In this document: piece by piece, positions 23,432 through 33,960 of the stretch
How the letters are laid out: each line of letters opens with the position of its first letter
Numbering within the stretch: position 1 is the first letter of the stretch
DNA from: Xylaria sp. FL1777
Taxonomy: Eukaryota; Ascomycota; Sordariomycetes; Xylariales; Xylariaceae
Length of the DNA stretch: 34,858 nt
Assembly (NCBI GenBank): GCA_022578965.1
Contig: MU400825.1
Location: forward strand, 1-34,858
Reading direction: 5' to 3'
Notes under the pieces: generated by a model
What the model was told of the DNA's origin: nothing
Seen by the model: the letters and a program-made list of their open reading frames with translations, nothing else
Database searches by the model: none
Program-made: the position numbers and the translations under genes

Positions 23432-24211
23432 TTAACTTATAAGCTTACATAAAATATAGCTGTTTATATAGCTTATATAAGCTATTATTTTTAAGTTTTT
23501 AAATTTGTAAATTATATTTAAAAGCAAGCTATTTTTTAGCTAAAATGCTTTTTTAAAACGCTTAAAACAAAGCTAATATACTAACGAACTACTTAAAACT
23601 ATTGCTTTTTTAATAATTTTATACTTTTTGTTTTTAGCTTTAGTAGTTTATTTATAAAGTTTGCAAATAAAGGTTATAATAAAAATAGCTTAATGTTTAG
23701 TTAATATAAAAACTTTAATATTTGCATTAAAATTAAGCTTATTTTTTGCGTTATTTATATTAAAATTATGCAAGCTAGCATTTAAATCTTTATTAAAATT
23801 TATAAAGTTAAAATTATTTTTATTTTTTTTTTTATTTTTTTTTTTATAATTAATAAAAAGCTTAATAAAATCTAAATCTTTATTAGAATTAAAGCTGTTT
23901 TAAAGAAAAAGTAAACCGCTAAGGTTTTTATTTTTATTACTAAAGTTATTAAACTTTTAGCAAAAAAGTTTATTAAAGTTTTGTTTTATAATAAAATTGG
24001 ATTTATTTTTAAATAAATTTAGGCGTAAAGCAAGTTGCAATAATTTTTTGCGTTTACGTTTATAACTATAGCTTTAATTATAACTGCGTTTATGTATATT
24101 ACTTTTAACTACTACAAGTTTAAGCAGTATAATTATAATACAAATAATAATTAAAAAAGAGGCAAAAAAAATATAAAATAAGTATAAGAATAATAGTAGT
24201 AAAATGTATAG
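23432..24211 (-). pseudogene. Minus-strand relic gene with N-terminal membrane segment, family unknown
   Basis: One minus-strand frame of about 260 codons, from 24211 to the stop at 23434-23432, contains seven in-frame stops, well below the twenty or more expected in DNA of this composition. It begins with a strongly hydrophobic run of about 35 residues (24211-24107, Leu/Ile/Phe/Tyr-rich) and continues with a basic patch reading Y-K-R-K-R-K-K at about 24062-24042. A long Asn/Lys/Phe-rich part and a Lys/Leu/Ile-rich end follow. The layout is that of a single-pass membrane or signal-anchored protein. No start codon survives and I recognise no family. It could be a host gene overrun by RIP or an ORF of an unknown element. 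Confidence 0.45.
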
Positions 24212-24239
24212 CTAAAACTAATTATTTAATAGTAGCTAA

Positions 24240-24276
24240 AAAAAAAAGAAAAAAAAAAGAAAAAAAGAAAAAAATA
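24240..24276 (+). repeat. Purine-rich low-complexity tract
   Basis: This A-run broken by single G bases lies just before the 304-bp repeat copy B. It could be simple low-complexity sequence or a polypurine tract next to an LTR-like repeat; the spacing to 24282 is only a few bases. Confidence 0.6.
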
Positions 24277-24281
24277 TATAG

Positions 24282-25044
24282 TGAAATAAAGCAGTACAAT
24301 TGCGCAAAATTTATTATACCACTTTAATTGCAAAAAGATAAGTTATAACTTATGCATTTAAGCAATTAGGCCATATATAAATTAAAAAATAAAACGATTA
24401 ATTAAAAAGCTATTTAATAATATAAATAAAGCAACTATAGCTAATTTTTATAATATTAAGCATAATAGTTAAATTTATACTTTAAAATTTAGCGTAATAC
24501 TTATATTTTTATTTTTACTATATAATTTAGCTTAAACTTACTTTAACTAGCTAGTTAATTTATTTAGCTACTTTATTTTATTTTAATTTTTTTTTATTAA
24601 AATATAGCTGCTTTTAGTTTATTTTAATATTTATAATTATAAAGTTCTTTATTTTTATTAGCGTTTTTTAAATAAAGTTAATATTATTTTCTTTTGTTTA
24701 TTTAGTTTTATAAGTTCTTTTTTATTCTTTTTATTATGTTTAAAAGTAGCTTAAGCTTTAGTGCTTATAAAAGCATTATAACTTTATTAAAACTAGTTTT
24801 AGCTTTTTTACGTATTTAAATATATAAGCAAAGGCCTTTAGAAATGCTTAGTGTTTTTTTTATAAAAGTGCTTATAAAAAGTTTGTACTTTTTTTCTTTT
24901 AAACTATTAAGCTTAGCTAAGTTTTATATTTAGCTTATTATACTTAAAAGAAAAAATATTTATAAAAGTATTTATAGCAAAATAACTTTATACTGCTAAA
25001 ATGTTTTTATATTGCTTATAATAAAATTTCTTTAATATAACTAT
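24282..25044 (+). repeat. 763-bp tandem unit B (304-bp repeat + 459 bp)
   Basis: The first 304 bp (to 24585) match the interrupted copy A and unit C. They start TGAAATAAAG and end TTTTATTTTA, the inverse of the start allowing transitions. The next 459 bp occur only here and in unit C. Unit B abuts unit C with no spacer. No reading frame was recognised in the unit. It may be a short non-autonomous inverted-repeat element plus flank, or a miniature LTR element in tandem (304-bp terminal repeats with a 459-bp interior). Confidence 0.8.
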
Positions 25045-25807
25045 TAAAATAAAGCAGTATAATCGCGCAAAATTTACTATAATACTTTAATTATAAGAAA
25101 ATAAGTCATAACTTATGCATTTAAGCAATTAAGCCATATATAAATTAAAAAATTAAACGATCAATTAAAAAGCTATTTAATAATATAAATAAAGCAACTA
25201 TAGCTAATTTTTATAATGTTATATATAATAATCAAATCTATACTTTAAAATTTAGCGCAATACTTATACTTTTATTCCTATTATATAACTTAGCTTAAAC
25301 TTACTTTAACTAGCTAATTAGCTTATTTAGCTACTTTATTTTACTTTAATTTTCCTTTATTAAAATATAGCTGCTTTTAGTTTATTTTAATACTTATAAT
25401 TATAAAGTTCTTTATTTTTATTAGTGTTTTTTAAACAAGGTTAATATTATTTTTCTTTGCTTATTTAGTTCTATAAGTTCTTTTTTATTTTTTTTGCTGC
25501 GTTTAAAAATAGCTTAAGCTTTAGCGCTTATAAAAGCATTATAACTTCGTTAAAACTAATTTTAGCTTTTTTACATATTTAAATATATAAATAGAAGCCT
25601 TTAAGAATGCTTAGCGTTTTTTTTATAAAAGTGCTTATAAAAAGTTTATACTTTTTTTCTTTTAAACTATTAAGCTTAGCTAAGTTTTATACTTAGCTTA
25701 TTATACTTAAAAAAAAAAATATTTATAAGTATATTTATAGCAAAATAACTTCGTACTGCTAAAACGTCTTTATATTACTTATAATAAAACTTCTTTAGTA
25801 TAATCGT
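25045..25807 (+). repeat. 763-bp tandem unit C (304-bp repeat + 459 bp)
   Basis: This is a second full copy of unit B at exactly 763 bp distance, differing by transitions. Its 304-bp part ends at 25348. It retains slightly more C and G than B (for example tcgcgc, tcctt, ctgcgt). After 25807 the similarity to the start of a further unit stops at once, so the array has two units only, with no third 304-bp repeat closing it. Confidence 0.8.
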
Positions 25808-26399
25808 TAGTTTTTTTTACTAAGAACTTTTTTTGCGCTTTAAAATAAAAAGCACTAAAAAAGCAAAACAATTAACTTTTAGTTTTCCTTTTAGCATTTT
25901 TTTTTTACTTTATATATTTTTAGCGCTTAATAATAAAAAAGCTAACTTATTAGATCTAAAAGAAATTGCTTTTGGTTTTTTTAAAAAATAATAAAGTTTA
26001 GCGCTTATTAAAAGCAATAAACGCAAATTTCTTTGCAATTTAAGGCTAAAGTGCTTTTTAAGGTTTGCTTTTAAAAATTAAATAAGCTATTTATAACTCT
26101 TTTAATTGTTAATACTTTTTTTTAAATACTAGCTCGTTAAGTTACAAAACATGTAATATAAATATAAAGCTTTAATAAACTTATATATGTAATTATTACA
26201 CTAATAAAAGCAAAAAAATATAAAATAGCTTAATATAACCTTTATATTAAAGTGCTTTATTGTTTAATACTTTTGCAATTTTTAGAAAACTTGTTTGTTA
26301 TTTTTATTAGTAGCATGCTTAAAGTTTAAAATATATATTACTTTTAAAACAGTATTAATAAAAATAATAATTTAATAATTATTTAAGCAATATTTTATT
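25808..26399. other. AT-rich stretch, no assigned gene
   Basis: This follows the tandem array. It contains modestly GC-richer words around 25950-26060 but no frame or repeat that I can name. Confidence 0.4.
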
Positions 26400-27300
26400 A
26401 TAAAATATTTTATTTAAAAAGTTATAGCAATTATTGCAGCTTATTTTGCGTTTTACTAGTTTATAAAAAGATTTTTTATAAACTAACTATATTTAAGTTT
26501 AATACTTATTTTTAAAGCTTTAGCTTTTTTATTTATATATAGTTAAAGTAATACGTTTAGTAAAGCTTTTATTTTGCGTTTATTTAACTATTTTTTAGCG
26601 TTTAGCTTTATAAAGATATTTGTAATATAAATAGCCTTAATTTTTTATTTTGTAGTGTTTATTCCGTAAAAATCTTTATAGCAGCTATAAATAGCAAGCC
26701 TTTTTTAATAATTTAAATACTTTTATTTATACTAGTAAATTTTTTTAGCAGTTGTTTATTATTTTAAAAAAAAAGTCTTTAGTTATTGCTTTTTATTATT
26801 TCTATGTACTGTTTTTAAAACTTTATTTAATAAAAAACAATAAGCTAGCTTTTATTTATTATAAAGCTTTAATTTATTAAAATGTTTTATGTTATTATTT
26901 TTTTAATAATTGTTTAAAGCTTTTTTTAATAGCAGTTTTTTTAAAAATTCTATAAATAATAACTACTAAATATTTAGTTTTTATATTATAAGTTTTTATT
27001 TTTTATATAGTTTTAGCTTTATTACTAAAACTATTAAATTTTTTATAAATGTAACGTTAAACTTATTAAAGCAAAAATTATTATTTTTGCAATATTTTTT
27101 AATTTTAAATAAATATTATATTAACATTATAAAACTTTTTATAGCTATAAATTCTAACATTTAGTTTGCAGCTTATAAAAATGCCCTTAAATATCTAGTT
27201 TTTAGTTTAAGCATATAAAGTAGCATTTTATTCGCATTTATTAAGCAGTTTTATGCAGTAAAATATGCTATAAAAGCTTTTCTTTAAAAATTAAGCGCTT
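26400..27300 (-). pseudogene. Minus-strand coding-like relic, family unknown
   Basis: A single minus-strand frame can be read without a shift from about 27240 to about 26400, roughly 280-300 codons with about 18 stops (around one per 17 codons against roughly one per 11 expected). The better parts are 27240-27130 (Leu/Tyr/Arg/Lys-rich, few stops) and about 26700-26450, which includes a stretch reading Y-K-D-F-Y-G-I-N-T-T-K. I considered Copia polyprotein for part of it in another frame but found no RT motif, so no family is given. It may belong to the element that continues into 28397. Confidence 0.3.
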
Positions 27301-28396
27301 TTTTATTAAGCAACAAGTTAAAAATATAAAAAACTTCTATTAAAATTACATATAGTATAAACTACTAATATTTTAATGCTTTTTTATTATAATACTTTTT
27401 ATATATTAAATATATTACTTTTTTTTATATTTGTTAAACTAAGTTTAAAAATAAGTTTTAGTAAGTTTTGCTATCTTTAAAAAACGTATAGCTAAAATGC
27501 TCTTTTAGTACTACTTTTTTTCTTTTTTTTAGGTTTTTAAAAAATAAACTTTTTATAAAGGTTACTTCTTTTTATATAAAATAAAATTTTAAAACAGACT
27601 TTAAAAAAACATTAACTAAAAAAAACAATATGTTTTTTAGCTAAATATTTTTTATATTTAGCTTTTTAATTTACAAAAAAAGCTAGCAAGCTAAATATTT
27701 TTTGTACTTTAAACTCTTAATAATTATTAGCTTTTTTTTAAAGCTATTTTTAAAAAGCTTTTAGTTTTTAAAAAAAAGCTCTTTATAATTAGCAGTTAAG
27801 TTTATATATATATACTTATTTTTTTTCTTTTTTGCTTTTTTTTTAAAGTCTGCTATTTTTTATACTAGTTGCTTATATGCTTTAGTATTAAGTATTAGCT
27901 TTTTAAAACTTTTAAAAAGAAATGCTTTTATTTTTAGTTAATTTGCAGTACTAATAACTTTTTTAAAAATAAGAAATATAATAATTAAAAGCATATATAT
28001 ATAATAAAAGCAATTTTTAATAATATTTAAGCATATATATACTTTTGCTATATTTTACAATTAAGTAAAAAATGCAAGCAAATTAAAAATTTTAATATAA
28101 GTTAAAAATACAAAAGCAAATAATATAAAAGGTATAAAATGCAAGTATTAATATTAATACTATTTGTTATATGCAGTTTAATATTTTTAATTGCTAATTT
28201 AAGTTATTACTTTTTAATAATTGCAAGATTTCCTAAATATAAATGTTAAAAGCATTTGTACTAAATATAAAAAGTTAAAACTTATTAAATAAATAAAATA
28301 GCAAAATTAAATATAAATAAAAAGTTTAATAAAGCAAATATAATAAAAAAAAAGCTAAAATATATATTTTTAAACTAGCGTACTTTTTTTTTATAA
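27301..28396. other. AT-rich stretch left of retroelement copy 2
   Basis: No gene, LTR or RNA was recognised. Copy 2 similarity is provable only from 28397, because copy 1 is cut by the window start at the matching base. Part of this stretch may therefore belong to the same element. Confidence 0.4.
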
Positions 28397-30999
28397 ACTT
28401 ATTATACTATTTTTAATTTATTAATTAATTATTTTATTGCTAAAATAAATTATTAATTGCTAAATATTTTTATAATAACTATTTTTTATATGTTTATATT
28501 AATATTAATTAAAAAATAAGCAAATAAAGTAGTTTTAATTAATTAAATAGTTATTTTTTAGCTTTTTTTTAATATATTTATAACTTATTTTCTTTAAATA
28601 TTTATTGCTACTAATAGCAAAGTAAATAATTTAAGCTTTAATAAATATAAAAAAAAAGCTTATTTTTTTTTTTAATCTGTTTTTTTTTAAGTAGTTCTAA
28701 AGCTTAGATTTTTTTTGTAATTTTTTTTTTGTATGCTTAAATTTTCAAATTACTTAATTTACGCCTTTATTATAAAGTTTTTATTCTTAAGTAGCACAAT
28801 TAATGCTTGCTTAATTAAGCACTTAAAAAATAATTCTTGCATTATTAATAAAGTCTTAAACAATTAAAAAGCATTATAGCAATTTACTAATATTTAGAAA
28901 ATTAATATTGCTTAGCTAATAAATAGTTATACTTATAATATTTAAAAAATTAAATTTACTAATAAATAGCAAAATATATATGCTTTTTTTTTTTTTAAAT
29001 CTTGTTTTTTTTATTTAGCTAACTTTTTTTGTTTTATATAATTAAGCACTAAACTATTTATAGATTAAAATTTTTAGTAATAATACTAATAGCAAATATG
29101 TTTAATAAAAAATTAGTTATAATTTTTTTTATATATGCTATACAAATTAATATATTTAAGTTAGCTTTAGTTAAGTAAAAAAACAAAAGCATTTAAAATT
29201 TTGCTTATTATATATAAAAACAACTAAAAGTAGTTCTTAAAGCAAATATATATATTAAATCTTTTATAACTTTTATTAATTTATAGCTATATTTATATAG
29301 CTATTTAAAATATAAAATGCTATACTTTATAAGCATTATAAATAGTTATTAATAATAGCTAAAAGCAAAAAATATATAAAGCTTTATTTTTTTTTTTTTT
29401 ATTGTACTATTTTAAAATAAAGGTTTAGTACGTATACTAACTGCACATTTATTATTTAGTTATAAAACTGTTTATTTTACGAATTTAAAGGCAATATAGC
29501 TAAATATCTTAAGGCTAATATAGTAACTATAGCAATTAAAGAAAATCTTACGCTTAAAAACTCAAAAAAACAAATAGTTTTAATTAAAAATACCTTTATT
29601 TGCTTAACTAAAAAAAAAACTAAGTTAAAACATAAATTAAAGCGTTTTTTTTAAGCTAATTTTATTGCTTAGCTTATTAAGTATAATATTAATAAGCAAT
29701 AATTTAGTATTGCTTAAAAAATTAGTATAACGCTTAAGTATTTAAAAAAATAGCTAAAAAAATAAATTAAATAAGTTATATAAAGTAAAATAAAATAAAA
29801 GAATTAAACAATTTGCTTATATAGCAATGTTTTCTTTAATATAATTTACAATTATTCTTTTTTATTGTATAGCTTATAAATTTCTTTTTAAGCATAATAA
29901 ATAAAAAAAAAATAGTTATTATATAAAAAGTTAAGTTATAATATTTATAAAAGCAAATATATAAAACTTCTGCAATAAAAAAATTAAAAATATACAAAAT
30001 AAGAATTATTAATATTAGATTGTTAAATTTTCTTTTGTTTTTTTTTTAGTTTTTATTTTTTTAGCTTTATATAATTAAATAATTCTGCTTAATTTTTTGT
30101 AGCAAAGTTTTGTTCTTATTAAGCTTGCTTTAAACTTTGCTTAAATGTTTGCTGTTTTATTAAATGCTTATTATTGCTTAATAATAGCTTTAAATTATTA
30201 TTAGTAGTTTAAGCACGTAAAATATAAACTAGTAACTTTTTAAAGTATAGTAATAATGTTTTTTGCTTTTTAGTAGTTTTAAAGTCTTTATTAAATATTA
30301 AATAGTTTAAATTAAAAGCAAAAAAAGCTATTTAGTTTTAAATAAAAATAATAAAGCAATTAAAAATAAAAAAACTTATACGTAAGCATTAATATAGTAA
30401 AATAAACTTAAGTAGTTAAAACTAATAAGCAGTTTTTATTTTTGTTTTTTTTGTTTTTACGCATTTTTAAAAAAAAGTAATAATAATTTATACTAAAACT
30501 AAGCTGCTTAACTATTTAAAAAACATTAAAATAAAATAAAAACCTATATTTTTAGCATAATAATAAAAAAAGTACTAATAAACTAGCTACTATAAAACTA
30601 ACAAATATAAAACTAATAAAAAAAAAGCTATAAAAAATGCACTTAGTTTTAAACAAAAAAAAATAGTTTTATGTATTATAACTTAATTATATAAACTTAT
30701 ATAATTAATAAAAATAAAAAACAAAATAATTAGTAAAAAAACAAAAAATAAAAAAAAAAAAATCTATTATTTTAGCTTTTATTAGTTATTACTTTTTAAA
30801 GCGCTTTATAATATAATAGCTAAAAAAATAAAATAAGCTATTATATTCTTTAGCACTTAAAATATCTAAAGCGCTAAAAGTTGTGCTGCAGCTTTTATAA
30901 ACTTAAAAAGCTTTTATAACTTATTATATTTTCTTTGCTTTTTGCAGCTTAACTATTATAGCTTTAATTATTAAAAGCTTTATTGTTTTAGTTTTATTT
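28397..30999 (-). other. 3' part of retroelement copy 2, no gene seen
   Basis: This is the counterpart of 1-2600, downstream of integrase on the minus strand. It is aligned to copy 1 along its whole length with few indels, so both copies already had this tail when they duplicated. No reading frame or LTR was recognised. Confidence 0.45.
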
Positions 31000-33960
31000 T
31001 TAATAAATAGCTATAACACTAATAGTTTATATATTAAAGTTAAAATTCTTTAGTTTTTAGTACTTTTAGTTATTTTATATAAATTGCTTTAATTTTTTAA
31101 AAAAAAACAACCTTTTTAATTTTTTGCTAGTTAGTTCTATTAATTAGTATTGCTTATAATTAACATTTTTTTTAACTTTATAAAAGCTAATTTATTTATA
31201 TAGCAGCTTTTTATTGTTAGATTTATTTATTAAAAGCACAATATTATAAAAAAAAACAAAAAAGCTTTTTTTAAGTAGTTGCTTAATTTTATAAATGTTT
31301 TTTTAAAATTTAGCTTTTATAGCTAATTTTCTTTTTTTAGTTATAATTGCTTTAACCTTTATAACATTCTAGTTATAACGTTTTAGCTGCTTAACTTTAG
31401 CTTTAATAAAATCTTTATAAAAAGCAATATTTTATTATTTAATTACTTTTTACGTTAGTATTACATTTTTTACTAGCAAAATTAGCATTTTTTTATATAC
31501 TAGCTTATATAAGCTATAGCTATAATAGTACACAAAAATACAATTTGCTTATATTATTAAGTTTAAGTATTTTAGCTAATTTTTTTTAGTTTTATTTATT
31601 ACTTATATAAAGCTTTTCTTTATTAACTTATAGCTTTTTTTAATAAAGCTTTAAGCTTAAAAATAATAAGCTAAACTATAGTTTATTTTATAGCTTAAAG
31701 TATTTACTGCGTTTTTTACTTTTTTTTTAAATTTAAAGCTATTATTATACTTAATTCTTATAGAAACTTTGTGCTAAAACACAATTTTTTCTTTAATAAA
31801 TTTAAATATTCTTAAAAAATCCACATATTTTAAAGGTTTAGCTTTTAAGTAAGTTATTATTTTGCATTTTGCTTTTATAATAGCTTTAAATTTATTGCTT
31901 AATAGCATAATTTGCATATTTATAACCCAAAAAACCAAAAAATCCAAAAAATAATTAAAACAGTATTCTTTAGTTCCTTTACTATTAATAGATTTTTAGC
32001 AATTAAAACAACTAGCAATTATAACATAAATATTTTAATAAAAGCTCTTTTAGTAATATTCTTAAATTATTCGTTAAGTTATAAATATTTAGCCTTTATA
32101 AGTTATTTTTTTATAGTTTTTTTTAATAAAAGCTTTTTAAGTTTTTTTGTTATTAATAACCCTTTTTAGCATTTTTTTAAACTTTGTTTTTTTTTAAAAA
32201 GTAAACTTATTAATAAAAAATTTAAAAGCTTCTTTTTTAAAGTGTTTTTACTTTTTTTTTGTTGTAAGTTTTTTTAAAACTTGCTTAAAAACAAAATACT
32301 TAGCAATCTGCTTATTTTCTTTGCTTTAATCTTTTTTTAAATATAACAGAAGTTTTATTCTTTAGTATACTAAGCTTTTAATTAATTAATCGCTTAATTC
32401 TTTATATATAATAGTAATAGCTATTATATATAGTTAAAAATTAATAAAAATTTTTATATTTTTTTTTTAATAATTATTTAACTTATTTAATAGCTTAAAA
32501 AATTTCCTAAAAAGCCTATTAGTAGCTATATGTTTTTTTTTTAGCACATAATAAAATATAAAATCAAAAGTCTTTATATACGCTATTTATTTTGTTAATT
32601 AAACATTTAGTAATGCTAAAAATCTATTGTTTAGCTAAGCTATAAAAACTTTTATATTAATTTTTAAATAAAATATAATTTTATAAAAATAGTTATATAA
32701 CCTTTAAAAAGTTTTAACAATAGTAAGCTTTTTTAGCTTTATAGCATTATATCTTTTTTTAAGGCTTTTTTATGTTTTAAACTTATATTTTGCTAGCTTA
32801 ATAGCTTTATTAATCTTTTAGCATAAAATAACATTTTAGCTAGTTCTAAAAGCATTTACTTTTAGCTAAATAAGTTTCTTTATATAATTAAAAGTAATAA
32901 AAATAAAAGCTATTATAATAGCTTTTTAAAGCTTCTTTATAGCTTTTTTTTATAGTTCTTTAAAGCAAAACAGCTTATTTTTCTATAATAAAACTATTAA
33001 TAGTTTTGCAATTATAATATACTTTTATATTTATATCTAGTAGTATACCATTATTTCTAAAAAAAACTGTACTTTTATAATATTTTTGCAAGTTTTTTAC
33101 TTAAGAATTTTTACTACTTTTGCTCCTATTAAGCTTTTGCTATTAGTGCTACATATATAGCTAACTATTTTAGTTGTTTGTTTTATTTATTTGCTTTTAA
33201 GTATGCTAGCTATAATTTTAGCTAGCTTAAAATTAAGTAACATAACATTAAAATTCTTAAAATGCTTTAGTATAAACTACTTAATACTTAAAGCAACTTT
33301 ATAATTATTGTACTTAGTAATAAGTTTTTTAATTACTATATTATTAAAAAAAAGTTCGCACTTTATTAGTAATATATTATATAAAACTTTTAATAGCACT
33401 TTTAAAAATTAAGCTATTAAATTTATTGCTTTTTACAAAAAAGTAGTTATTTAAAGAAAGCTTATTAGTATAAAAAAAGCAATTATTGCTTAGCTAAAAA
33501 TAAAAAGTAGTATTTAATTATATCTTAAAAATAAATCAACTATAAAAATTACTTTATATATTATAAACTTTTTAAAGAACTTATTATAGCTTTAAAAAAA
33601 ATTAGCATTATATATAATAACTACGTTTATTTTTATAGCTAAGTTAATTAATTAAACCTTTTTACTTTTTTTTTGTACTAAAAACCAAGCGTTATAATAT
33701 AAATTATAAGCTTTCTTAAAAACGCTATGTTTAAATTAAGTTTTTAAAACCTTTATAATAATGTTTTTTAAAAGCTTAAAAATTAAAATGCTGCAAACTT
33801 GCTATGCTTTATAAAGAACTGTTTTAATTTTATAAAAAAGAAAAATCTTGTTATATATTCTTTTTATTTCAGAAAAGTCCTAAAAAAATGCCATTTTTTT
33901 GCAATACTATATTTTAATTAACAATATTACTTCTTGCTAAGTAAAGTTAGTTGCATAAAG
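31000..33960 (-). pseudogene. pol: pol relic of retroelement copy 2 (RT - RNase H - integrase)
   Basis: This is a Ty3/Gypsy-type polyprotein read on the minus strand in one frame from 33960 to about 31080 with no shift. RT: a segment reading N-A-W-F-L-V-Q-K-K at about 33690-33664, and the active site F-x-D-D as F-F-N-N at 33351-33340, followed by I-V-I-K. RNase H: D-A-S as N-A-F near 32856, and Y-I-K-T-F-D-F at 32580-32560. Integrase: C-F-N-C at 32010-31999, first Asp as Asn at 31920, second Asp as Asn at 31746, Glu as Lys at 31641 (35 codons later). A W-x-x-P/F-Y-x-V-like C-terminal segment lies near 31135-31105. No chromodomain is seen, so this is a different Gypsy lineage from the 11373 element. 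Inactive; the exact end is uncertain. Confidence 0.82.

Noticed and set aside
24282..25807. CRISPR or satellite array
   Set aside because: There are only two 763-bp units with no spacer structure, and the 304-bp part occurs separately at 11301/19120.
26900..27300. Copia polyprotein fragment on the minus strand
   Set aside because: One frame loosely recalled the segment after a Copia integrase, but a different frame is the more open one and no RT or integrase motif was found.
31912..32169. 85-codon plus-strand open frame with Met start
   Set aside because: It lies antisense to the integrase zinc-binding and core region of copy 2, is Phe/Ile/Asn-rich as any antisense of Lys-rich relic sequence would be, and is closed by stops in copy 1.
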